A DNA stretch of 64,000 bases from an uncultured Bacteroidota bacterium (GTDB taxonomy: Bacteria; Bacteroidota; Bacteroidia; Bacteroidales; UBA12481), in contig CAINOB010000038.1 in NCBI GenBank assembly GCA_903851365.1, positions 19,447 through 83,446 on the forward strand. Reading direction: 5' to 3'. Of the stretch, positions 41,782 through 50,001 are shown one piece after another. The notes under the pieces were generated by a model, which saw only the letters and a list, made by a program, of their open reading frames with translations, had not been told where the DNA came from and did not search any database. The translations under genes were made by a program, and so were the position numbers. Positions within the stretch are counted from its first letter, which is position 1. Every line of letters starts with the position of its first letter.

Positions 41782-42912
41782 CTAATTTACAACAATTCTC
41801 ACCATAGCCCGATAATTTTCCAGTGCCTGATTTCCCAGTATCCTGCCGTAAGGTGAAGCCGACGGCATGAGTACAAATCCCCGCCCGGAACCGGCTGTTC
41901 CTTCACGCATTGCCCGGATAACCTTTTTTTCAAAATCTGGAGTCGGAAGGTTTTCAATATCAGCACATTCGATATTGCCAAATAGAACCAGCTGATGACC
42001 GTATTTTTCCCTGACATACTTAAGATCGACATCACCCTGAGGGGGCGGTTCGATCGGGTCAATGGCATCGGCACCCATAGCGGCGATATCATCAAGAATA
42101 TCCCTGATATTCCCATGGCAATGAACCCTGGCGTATCCCCCCGACTGATGAATAATATCGATCATGGGCTTTACATAGCGGTACACATATTCGTGGAAAA
42201 GCGAGGGGGGCAAATAAGGTGGAGAGGCAAATTCAGGGCCATAAATTCGCCAAAGCCTTCCCGGGAGCAGCTTCGCGACTTCATTGGTTTTTGCAATCAG
42301 CACCTCTGCGAACCGCTCCAGTAACTGATGAAAACGCTCCTGCTCAGTGAGGGCGATCATAGTGTAATTACTCATATCAAATAGCAGAGCTGCCAGGCAA
42401 AGCGGATCAGGAGTATCAATCATCACCAACCCGGTATCTCCGATATCAGCCTCTGCTTTCAGAAATGCCGCTGCATCGACTGTTTCCCCCGCCCCGAAAA
42501 CGGGTAATTCGAGAAACGTATCCAGGTCATGAACATCTTTCAATAATGGTTCGGTTGTCCAGATAGTATTGACATCCGGATCCTGCCGAGTTTCCATGGT
42601 TAGATTTTTGCTTCCCGCTTTAACTATTCTCCTGATATACCTGCTGCCATTACGAAAGGTGGTTTTATCCGTTGCAATATGCCCGATCGGATCCGGGGCG
42701 ATTTCTTTAAATGCCACCCCGCGCATGACAATACGGTCGGTTTGTTCACGGGCCAGGTCGATCAGTGGATGCCAGGAGGGATGTGAAAAGATATTAAATG
42801 AATCCAGATCTTTGGGATTCTCATCGTAACCATTTATCTCATAAAAACATACCGCAGGCCGGTCGACGTTTTGACCTCGGAGAGTATTTAGCAGGCGTTC
42901 GCGGCGTGTCAT
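41782..42912 (-). CDS. Uroporphyrinogen decarboxylase-family protein (not HemE-like)
   Basis: The 376 residues form a URO-D TIM barrel: MTRRERLLNTLRGQNVDRPAV at the N-terminus, a HQSGGYARVHCHGNIRDILDDIAAMGADAIDPIEPPPQGD core and a LFGNIECADIENLP segment near the C-terminus. The His/Cys pair HCHG recalls methyltransferases of the MtaA/CmuA group rather than heme synthesis. The substrate is unknown. It lies 16 bp after the GH-phosphoesterase fusion gene and 4 bp before the channel gene, on the same strand. Confidence 0.85.
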   Translation of the reverse strand: MTRRERLLNTLRGQNVDRPAVCFYEINGYDENPKDLDSFNIFSHPSWHPLIDLAREQTDRIVMRGVAFKEIAPDPIGHIATDKTTFRNGSRYIRRIVKAGSKNLTMETRQDPDVNTIWTTEPLLKDVHDLDTFLELPVFGAGETVDAAAFLKAEADIGDTGLVMIDTPDPLCLAALLFDMSNYTMIALTEQERFHQLLERFAEVLIAKTNEVAKLLPGRLWRIYGPEFASPPYLPPSLFHEYVYRYVKPMIDIIHQSGGYARVHCHGNIRDILDDIAAMGADAIDPIEPPPQGDVDLKYVREKYGHQLVLFGNIECADIENLPTPDFEKKVIRAMREGTAGSGRGFVLMPSASPYGRILGNQALENYRAMVRIVVN

Positions 42913-42928
42913 CTAATTTTAAAGGGTT

Positions 42929-45805
42929 TTATCTGAATAATAATGTAGTGTCGGTGATAGCAGAGGAAAACGGAATGCCGCCTCCCTTACCAGGATGTTT
43001 CAACTCAATCGGAGAAGGGCCAACGTAATCTGTTTTACGCCCCCTGATGATGATTTTACCATCTGATGACAGGGTAATCAGCGCCCACAAAGGATCCTTG
43101 TAAGGTGCCGTGAATTTAATCGCCGGATATTTCTCAAGCACCGAATCAGGATAACTCTTATGTGCAAATTGTTCACCGAGCCAGTCATAGGACATTGAGT
43201 TTATCTGCAAGAACCAAATTCCTTCGATCTGCTTAAACTGGTTGGCATGGTCATGTCCGTTAAAACAGGCAATTACATGGCCAGCCGGATTTTTCTTGCC
43301 GGATTCCGATATAATTTGCAGGATAATTTTCGAGTTTTCGATACCGCTGTTCAATGGCTGATGTGAGAAAATTATGGTTGGAAATTTCGAGATTTCAATC
43401 TCCTTCTGCAACCACATCTGCTGATCGTGTCCCACAAAATGGGCATAACCAGCCTGTCGGTCGGGTGCTGGGTTTGTTTCATTGCAATCGAGTATCACGA
43501 AGTGAAATCCCTCTTTATCGAAGGAGTAATATCGTCCTTTTGCATGAAGAAATGCCACTGTGGAATCATGACTGAATCCTCCATCCATATCATGATTACC
43601 CAACACATAATATCTTTCACCCGGGAAGGAATTCCAGATATTCAGAAACTCTTTGTTTTTGGCGATTGGCTGGCAAAAATCACCCAACTCGATAATAAAT
43701 TCAGGATTTACTTCAATCATCGCATTGATAAACACCTTGGTCCGCTGATCAGCATCATGCATAATATCTTTGTGTACATCGGTCATTACCCCAAAGCGTA
43801 GCGTTGTTACAGGTTTGACTAAGGAAGATTCATAATCGTCGACAACTTTTTTGAAATCCCATCGGACAGACTGGGGTTTACGAGTTTCAACAATCAACCC
43901 TGGTACGGAATTAATCAAGGGCCGGTTATCGGGCAGGTGAAGGATGATTCTAGCCGGCTTTTGCCTGTCGGGCCCAACGAGTTTAACTTCAACGCCATTT
44001 GCTGTACCGGTGATTTCAAGTGAGATGTTGCCGAACCAGGTTGGAAGCCGATCAATTCGGATATGCTGACCATCGGCCAGCCACCAGTCGGGGATCGCTT
44101 TTAAAAGATGCAGATCGTTTCCATCTTCATGAACCAGCATGTGGCGCAGCATGATCGCATAATTCCCGGCTCCGGTAACGTGCGGTATTGTATTACCCCA
44201 CGCCGTCCTGCTTTTGTAAAAGATGCCTTCAGGAAATGCGTGCGCTGCGGTGGAGTGGAGGAGGGTCCAGTAGAAATCATGCACTACCCGTTCATCATGT
44301 CCGAGATTCAGCTCAGTCATGGTAGTATACGCTCCCATATAAGGATGGATAACTCCGGGCAGGCCCATCCACCGGATCGTGCCTTCCACAAAGCCGCCCG
44401 CAAAATCGTATCGTAAAAAGTCGGCCAAACTCGTAACCCGTGGATCGTTTTTTGGAAATATAGGTGTTGGCCAAAGGGTTTCTGTATTTCCCCAATGGGT
44501 ACCCACAAGTTCCCAGCTGGGAGGAAAGTGGTTTAATCCATTCTTTTTCATCGCCGCATCAATGGATTGCCTGTATTTGTCAGCCTGCTTGAGCAATTCG
44601 GCAGCCTCATCATTTTTACCCAATATTTTTGCTGCATCAGCTGTAACCAGCATTCCGCGGAGGTTCCAGAAATCATATCCCACAATGTGATTTTTACCCG
44701 CCCACAGATATTCGCCGTCAGCCAGGGCTTTGGGTAACAAACCGGGAAATTCAGCATCGTTTTGTGTTTCCCCAAGTGTTTTTATTGTCCAGTCAACGGC
44801 TTTACGCATGGCAGGATAAACCCTGACAAGGAAATCGTTGTCACCCGACATTTTGTAATATTGCCATAGCACCCACAAAGCCTGCCCATTGGCGTCGAAC
44901 TGACCAGCTTGTGATTCAAACCGGCCATCTTTTCGCTGCCGGGGAAGATATAGTTCAACCGATTTTTTTACGGCATCCCACATACCGGCCTCTTCCAGTT
45001 CCATCACCTGATATGCGCCGTCGCGGATATAAAACTCATCGTAGAAACCCTCCCCGCCGCGGACTTCCCCAAGATCGTTAGCAATCATTTGGCAAACATG
45101 AGCTGCCTTAAGTGCATCGTTGGCTTTTTTCTCCGGGACTTCGATCGAGGCGATTGATTTTTTCATGCCGTTCCAATAGTCGATAGTCCTTTGGAGCCAA
45201 ACCTTATAATCGGCATTTAGCAAAGCAGATGGATCTTTTACTGGAAAGAAAGGAAAACGAGCGGCTGCACTAATTGTTTCGCCCGGTTTTAGTTGAATAT
45301 CAAGATAATGGGTTCCATAGGTTCCAGTTGGTTCTTTATCGATAAGCATCCTTGCTTTGGCAGGAATTCCAGAGGAGTTTGTCACTTTATACCGAATCCA
45401 GACTGCAAAATTCTCGCTTTCCGTTGGCCAGTCAAAGGCTTTTTGCCAGTCCTTTACGTCCGGCATCGGTGTTGCCCAAATAGTGAATTCATAAAGAATC
45501 CCATTTTCATCCGCATTCACCAGCATGATGGGCATCCATCCGTCATACGCCAGCTTACCCTGTTTGCGGCTAAGGAGGTTGAGTTTTTCTCCAATCCTGA
45601 TCTGAACAGTCCCGTGAGATTCATCAAGAAATACGGTATTTTCGGGACTTATCCTTGCTCCGCGCTGGTAATCTTTGAGACCTACAACGTTCCAGTTGTT
45701 GATGAAATAGTCGAAATTATCTGAAGTTTGAGCCTGGATAACAGATAACCCTCCAAACAGCAATACCAGCACGAGTGAGGTTTGCAGAAGGTGAATTGCT
45801 TTCAT
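42929..45805 (-). CDS. Six-hairpin glycoside hydrolase fused to a calcineurin-like phosphoesterase
   Basis: A signal peptide (1-25) is followed by an (alpha/alpha)6-barrel glycosidase of the GH63/MGH1 kind (about 200-590: EGFYDEFYIRDGAYQVMELEEAG, QFDANGQALWVLWQYYKMSG, GFVEGTIRWMGLPG) and a short beta domain. From about residue 664 to the end is a complete metallophosphoesterase: MTDVHKD (D676, H678), ELGDFCQ (D709), VLGNHDMDGG (N737, H738), FSHQPL (H815) and NGHDH (850-853). Both halves have their motifs and the frame is uninterrupted, so this looks like a real 958-residue bifunctional enzyme, perhaps for a phosphorylated or sulfated glycan. Its start codon is 8 bp from a 29-bp inverted repeat. 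Confidence 0.85.
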   Translation of the reverse strand: MKAIHLLQTSLVLVLLFGGLSVIQAQTSDNFDYFINNWNVVGLKDYQRGARISPENTVFLDESHGTVQIRIGEKLNLLSRKQGKLAYDGWMPIMLVNADENGILYEFTIWATPMPDVKDWQKAFDWPTESENFAVWIRYKVTNSSGIPAKARMLIDKEPTGTYGTHYLDIQLKPGETISAAARFPFFPVKDPSALLNADYKVWLQRTIDYWNGMKKSIASIEVPEKKANDALKAAHVCQMIANDLGEVRGGEGFYDEFYIRDGAYQVMELEEAGMWDAVKKSVELYLPRQRKDGRFESQAGQFDANGQALWVLWQYYKMSGDNDFLVRVYPAMRKAVDWTIKTLGETQNDAEFPGLLPKALADGEYLWAGKNHIVGYDFWNLRGMLVTADAAKILGKNDEAAELLKQADKYRQSIDAAMKKNGLNHFPPSWELVGTHWGNTETLWPTPIFPKNDPRVTSLADFLRYDFAGGFVEGTIRWMGLPGVIHPYMGAYTTMTELNLGHDERVVHDFYWTLLHSTAAHAFPEGIFYKSRTAWGNTIPHVTGAGNYAIMLRHMLVHEDGNDLHLLKAIPDWWLADGQHIRIDRLPTWFGNISLEITGTANGVEVKLVGPDRQKPARIILHLPDNRPLINSVPGLIVETRKPQSVRWDFKKVVDDYESSLVKPVTTLRFGVMTDVHKDIMHDADQRTKVFINAMIEVNPEFIIELGDFCQPIAKNKEFLNIWNSFPGERYYVLGNHDMDGGFSHDSTVAFLHAKGRYYSFDKEGFHFVILDCNETNPAPDRQAGYAHFVGHDQQMWLQKEIEISKFPTIIFSHQPLNSGIENSKIILQIISESGKKNPAGHVIACFNGHDHANQFKQIEGIWFLQINSMSYDWLGEQFAHKSYPDSVLEKYPAIKFTAPYKDPLWALITLSSDGKIIIRGRKTDYVGPSPIELKHPGKGGGIPFSSAITDTTLLFR

Positions 45806-45812
45806 TTAGAAA

Positions 45813-45841
45813 TAGAGTTGGCAACTCTATAAAGTTGGCAA
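45813..45841. repeat. Left arm of a perfect 29-bp inverted repeat
   Basis: This 29-bp segment is the exact reverse complement of 46100-46128. It starts 8 bp upstream of the fusion-gene ATG and contains AGTTGGCAA twice, plus a near-palindrome GAGTTG-G-CAACTC. Confidence 0.95.
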
Positions 45842-46099
45842 TTGTTCGGCCATTATTGTATGTATTTTAAAACTAGAATGATAAAAAAAATTAATAGGCA
45901 GAATAAATTCACAATTTGAGAATTTCATTGATTTTCAATGTAATAGGATAAATGTTGCAATCTGCTATAATAACAAATGCCAACTTTATATTGTAAATAC
46001 CACACATCCAATGCGATAGTAGGATTTTGTTGTGTATTTGACTTGGCCTGATTTTCGCAAATGCCAATAAATTAAACTGTTATTATAATTCTAAAAAAG
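45842..46099. other. 258-bp A/T-rich spacer between the inverted repeat arms
   Basis: No coding sequence is seen. A partial third copy of the arm (TGCCAACTTTATA, 45978-45990) lies inside. The whole 45806-46134 gap must hold the promoters of both divergent glycosidase genes; no convincing TAnnTTTG pair was found. Confidence 0.6.
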
Positions 46100-46128
46100 T
46101 TGCCAACTTTATAGAGTTGCCAACTCTA
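46100..46128. repeat. Right arm of the perfect 29-bp inverted repeat
   Basis: Exact reverse complement of 45813-45841. It ends 6 bp before the ATG of the fucosidase gene at 46135. The in-frame TTG at 46117 lies inside the arm and is not a likely start. Confidence 0.95.
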
Positions 46129-46134
46129 CTCTTT

Positions 46135-47562
46135 ATGAAAGCAATTTTATTGGTATCTGCCTTCCTTGGTTGCATTCTGACCAACGGAGCCATTGCGCAA
46201 ACCGAGGAAGAAACATACGTGTGGCCGAAAGATCCCAAAGTCATGGAAAGCCTGAAAGCCTGGCAGGGTTATAAGTTCGGACTTCTGATCCATATGGGTT
46301 TATACTCGGTACAGGGTACAATCGAATCGTGGGGACTCTGCCCGGAAGATTGGGTAGGCAGGCCCGGATATGATGATTATTATAAGTATGCCCAGGACTA
46401 TCGTGGTAATAAGATGAAGTTCAATCCCGTGCAATTTGATCCGCAAAAATGGGCCCATGCGTTTAAAGGATCCGGTGCAAAATATATGATTTACAGTACA
46501 AAACATCATGATGGGTTTTGCTTGTTTGATACCAAATACACCGATTTCAAGGTTACTGACAAGGCTTGTCCGTTCTCGGTAAATCCGAAGGCTAATGTTT
46601 ATAAAGAGATCATGGAGGCATCGCGAAAGGAAGGTCTTGCCGTTGGGGCTTATTTTTCGAAACCCGACTGGACCTCCCCATATTTCTGGTGGCCCTATTA
46701 TCCGCCAAAGGATCGTAATCCGACCTATGATATCACCAAATACCCAGACCGCTGGAAAAAATTTGTGGAGTACACTCAAAATCAGATCAATGAGGTCACT
46801 ACCGAATATGGAAAGGTGGATATTCTCTGGCTCGATGGCTGCTGGGTAATGCCGAAATCGAAGATTACCAAGAGGGTGGAGGAGTTCTGCAAATATCCTT
46901 TCGATATGGATATCAATATGAAACTGATCGCTGAAAAAGCAAGAAAAGCAAATCCTGGGATGCTCGTTGTTGATCGTTGGGTTTATGGTGAATATGAGAA
47001 TTACCTGACTCCGGAGCAGAAGACAATGGATAAAGCCTCAAAGGTACCCTGGGAAAGCTGTATCACCATGGGAGGTGCCTGGGGATGGGTGCCCGGCGAT
47101 AATTATAAATCGACAAAAGAGCTGATACAGCTACTGGTGGGGATCGTTGCCAAGGGCGGAAATCTATTGCTTGGTGTTGGTCCAAAAGGTACCGGGGAGT
47201 TTGAACCGGCTGTCTATGACCGTCTGGCCGGTATGGGAAGATGGCTAAATGTCAACGGGGAGGCTATCTATGAAACTGTTCCGGTTGAGCCTTTTCAGAT
47301 TGGAAAAATTGCCTATACCGCCAAAGGTCCCGATACTATTTACGCGATTTATATGCCGGCAAAAAATGAGACTGCCCTGCCCGAAAACTTAACTATTAAG
47401 ACCAACCTCAAAGGCAAGCTGAACGTGAGCCTGCTTGCCGAAAAGAAAGCACTGAAAAGCAAATTGACCCCCGAGGGATTGATCGTGGCTATTCCTCAGA
47501 CGATGCGGGAATCGCTGGCAAAACAGGAGGCTGTGGTTGTTAAAATCTCAGCAAGAAAATAG
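46135..47562 (+). CDS. Alpha-L-fucosidase, GH29
   Basis: This is a secreted GH29 enzyme (signal peptide 1-21). The barrel shows YKFGLLIHMGLYSVQG, STKHHDGFCLFDT (about 121-133) and the likely nucleophile D234 in DILWLDGCW; a C-terminal beta-sandwich follows. The ATG at 46135 (MKAILLVSAFLGC) was chosen because the upstream TTG lies in a repeat. It diverges from the glycosidase-phosphoesterase fusion gene across a region bordered by 29-bp inverted repeats, so the two are probably controlled together. Confidence 0.93.
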   Translation: MKAILLVSAFLGCILTNGAIAQTEEETYVWPKDPKVMESLKAWQGYKFGLLIHMGLYSVQGTIESWGLCPEDWVGRPGYDDYYKYAQDYRGNKMKFNPVQFDPQKWAHAFKGSGAKYMIYSTKHHDGFCLFDTKYTDFKVTDKACPFSVNPKANVYKEIMEASRKEGLAVGAYFSKPDWTSPYFWWPYYPPKDRNPTYDITKYPDRWKKFVEYTQNQINEVTTEYGKVDILWLDGCWVMPKSKITKRVEEFCKYPFDMDINMKLIAEKARKANPGMLVVDRWVYGEYENYLTPEQKTMDKASKVPWESCITMGGAWGWVPGDNYKSTKELIQLLVGIVAKGGNLLLGVGPKGTGEFEPAVYDRLAGMGRWLNVNGEAIYETVPVEPFQIGKIAYTAKGPDTIYAIYMPAKNETALPENLTIKTNLKGKLNVSLLAEKKALKSKLTPEGLIVAIPQTMRESLAKQEAVVVKISARK

Positions 47563-47589
47563 GAAAGCCCTGAATATAGGAGGGCCCTT

Positions 47590-48069
47590 TTAGCTCAAAA
47601 AGTCAGCCAGGAATTTGTCAATTTCTTCGGGTTTGGTTGTCGGAGCAAACCTTTTAACCGGTTTTCCTTCCGTGTCAATCAGGAATTTGGTAAAATTCCA
47701 TTTGATCCTGCCGCCAAAGAAACCACCAAGTTCTTTTTTTAAATATTTATAAATCGGGTGGGTATTCTTTCCGTTCACGTCGATTTTTGAGAACATCTGA
47801 AAGCTTACTCCATAATTTATAACACAACCTTCGGAGATGGATTTTTCGTCGCCGGGTTCCTGATTGGCAAACTGATTGCATGGAAAGCCCAGTAGAACCA
47901 GCCCTTTATCCTGATATTTCTGATAAAGTTTTTCCAATCCTTCGAATTGAGGTGTCAGTCCGCATTTGCTCGCTGTATTGACCACCAGGATAGTTTTCCC
48001 CTGGTATGCCTTCATATTGATTTCCTTGCCCTGAAGGCTCTTGGCAGAAAATTGATAAAACTGAACCAT
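47590..48069 (-). CDS. Glutathione peroxidase-family thiol peroxidase
   Basis: The 159 residues have the family motifs NTASKCGLTPQFEGLE with a cysteine (not selenocysteine) as peroxidatic residue, LGFPCNQFANQEPG with the possible resolving cysteine, and IKWNFTKFLID. It probably reduces peroxides using thioredoxin. It converges with the fucosidase gene; a weak A/T-flanked hairpin lies in the 27-bp gap. Confidence 0.95.
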   Translation of the reverse strand: MVQFYQFSAKSLQGKEINMKAYQGKTILVVNTASKCGLTPQFEGLEKLYQKYQDKGLVLLGFPCNQFANQEPGDEKSISEGCVINYGVSFQMFSKIDVNGKNTHPIYKYLKKELGGFFGGRIKWNFTKFLIDTEGKPVKRFAPTTKPEEIDKFLADFLS

Positions 48070-48131
48070 TTCCTATAATGTACTATATATATTAGGTGAC
48101 TATAACGTTGCGGATCCGATAAGGTTTAGTT

Positions 48132-49991
48132 TCAGCTCGAATGGTCTGCTACGATCCTCCATTTCCCGTTTATTTTCCTCCATAATAACATAAAATGACC
48201 GGAAGAGGTTTCCTTTCCGCGGATCAGGGTATACTTACCGACCTGCGACCAGGCATCGTCGCTGATTTTATCAAGATGAATGAAATCAAATTTTAGTGTT
48301 CCCTGTTTTGCTTTATCCGGATAACTGGTTTTATATCTTTTTAAAGTGGCATCCCATCCATAAGTAATCCCGGTTTTTCCGATAAATTTCAGTGAATCCG
48401 AGTGCCAGTAATTATGCATGAAACCTTCGAGATCGCCGGCATTCCAAAAGTCCTGTGATTGCTTCATGGAATTCAAAATTTCCGTTTTTGCTTCCTGATC
48501 GGGATCCAAGGAGGAAGATTTCAGATAGAGTCCGAACTCCGAAATGGCTGGACAAACCGGTGATTTTGTTATTCGGAGTCTGACTTTTGTTGTGGTTACC
48601 GGTTTAGTTTCGATGATCCGGCAGGAACCGACAGAGGCCCCTTCGGAAAAGAGTTTCCAGTTTTTTCCGTTCCAGGTGGATATTTCCCAGCCTTCAATAC
48701 GCTGTCCCAGTGGCAGATATTCGCGGAAACGTACAACATCAAAAGTGACCGGTTCGGGAAATTCGAAAATAATACCGCAATTGGTTACGATATCATCCGT
48801 GGCCCAGTAAGTATCTAAGTCGTTGTCAACAAGATGCACTGTGCTGAAATTTGAGTGGTTATCACGCGTGTTTCCGGCGGTGATTTTGGCTTTTGAAGCC
48901 AGGTTTGTCTTAAAAGTACCATTAAGAATATTTCCAAATCCTTGCAGTGCTTTTACGTCGTCATCGCATAAAAGACCACGTGTATCCGGAGCCAGTCCGA
49001 TGTCCATTCCGGTTCCCCTGCCAACCGACTTGAGATAGACATTCCAGAGGGTTTCAGGAGTTTTTGGTTGCTCCTTTGGATGATAAAACCAGCCTCCCCG
49101 TAATGGAAAATCAGCTTCAGCCGGGATCCAGTATTTACCGTCACGATGACCGCCTAATCCTTCTTCGTATTTCGTGTTTCCCGGTGTGGCCGGAAGACTA
49201 ATATTATCACGATTCTTGGGGGTAAAAGTTGCCCAACAAGTATCATTGGCCCAGCCCGATTCATTGCCTACCCAACGTGCATCAGGGCCAATATCACTGA
49301 AAATTGCCGCATTTGGCTGTAGCTGACGGATCATTGCAAATATCTTATCGAAAGGATAATAGGAGTTTTTATCGATGATCCGCTTTTCTTTCGCTCCACC
49401 GTAATATCCGTCACCGCCGTTGGCACCGTCAAGCCAGACTTCGTAAATAGGTCCGTAATTTGTCAGAAGTTCGCGGAGCTGATTCATATAGTAGGTGATA
49501 TATTCCGGATGTGCATAATCCTTGTTATTGCGGTCCCAGGGCGATAAGTATACCCCGAATTTCAGGCCGTACTTTTTACAGGCTTCGGAATATTCCTTCA
49601 CCATGTCGCCCTTACCATCTTTCCAGGGAGAATTTTTCACCGAGTAGGAATCATTAAATTTCGATGGCCAAAGGCAAAATCCGCAATGATGTTTTGTAAC
49701 CAGTATCAGCCCTTTAAGTCCACCTGCCTTTGCTGCAGCTGCGATCTGGTCGGCATTGAATTCAACCGGATTAAAATGTGCTGCTGGCTCATCTCCATAA
49801 CCCCATTCCAGGTTTGCATAAGTGGTGGTGGAAAAATGGACCAACCCAAAAAGCTCAGTTCTATGCCACTGCATCTGGCCTTTACTGGGAATCGGTCCAA
49901 ATGGTTTGGGTGCATCCTGCGCAAAAGAATAGTTCCCGGCTGATACTATCAGAAGGGTTGCGACGATTATTGAAAGGCGTTTTAGTTTCAT
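48132..49991 (-). CDS. GH29 alpha-L-fucosidase with F5/8-type C and DUF4440-like domains
   Basis: The protein has 619 residues: signal peptide (1-25); GH29 barrel with TELFGLVHFSTTTY, VTKHHCGFCLWPS and the likely nucleophile D188 in YEVWLDGANG; a galactose-binding-like F5/8 type C domain (about 375-495, VHLVDNDLDTYWATDD through VRLRITKSP); and a C-terminal NTF2-like DUF4440 domain (about 500-619, MKQSQDFWNAGDLEGFMHNYW to WRIVADHSS). DUF4440 proteins normally stand alone, so this fusion is unusual. The ATG at 49991 gives the signal peptide. The GH95 gene ends 10 bp upstream, so the two form an operon. Confidence 0.9.
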   Translation of the reverse strand: MKLKRLSIIVATLLIVSAGNYSFAQDAPKPFGPIPSKGQMQWHRTELFGLVHFSTTTYANLEWGYGDEPAAHFNPVEFNADQIAAAAKAGGLKGLILVTKHHCGFCLWPSKFNDSYSVKNSPWKDGKGDMVKEYSEACKKYGLKFGVYLSPWDRNNKDYAHPEYITYYMNQLRELLTNYGPIYEVWLDGANGGDGYYGGAKEKRIIDKNSYYPFDKIFAMIRQLQPNAAIFSDIGPDARWVGNESGWANDTCWATFTPKNRDNISLPATPGNTKYEEGLGGHRDGKYWIPAEADFPLRGGWFYHPKEQPKTPETLWNVYLKSVGRGTGMDIGLAPDTRGLLCDDDVKALQGFGNILNGTFKTNLASKAKITAGNTRDNHSNFSTVHLVDNDLDTYWATDDIVTNCGIIFEFPEPVTFDVVRFREYLPLGQRIEGWEISTWNGKNWKLFSEGASVGSCRIIETKPVTTTKVRLRITKSPVCPAISEFGLYLKSSSLDPDQEAKTEILNSMKQSQDFWNAGDLEGFMHNYWHSDSLKFIGKTGITYGWDATLKRYKTSYPDKAKQGTLKFDFIHLDKISDDAWSQVGKYTLIRGKETSSGHFMLLWRKINGKWRIVADHSS

Positions 49992-50001
49992 ATTTGATTG
50001 T

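Noticed and set aside
45813..46128. Insertion sequence
   Set aside because: The 258-bp spacer has no transposase gene and no clear target-site duplication; only a non-autonomous element or a regulatory repeat remains possible.
47563..47590. Strong terminator between the fucosidase and glutathione peroxidase genes
   Set aside because: The possible stem around GCCCT/AGGGC is short and bulged, so it was not listed as a terminator.
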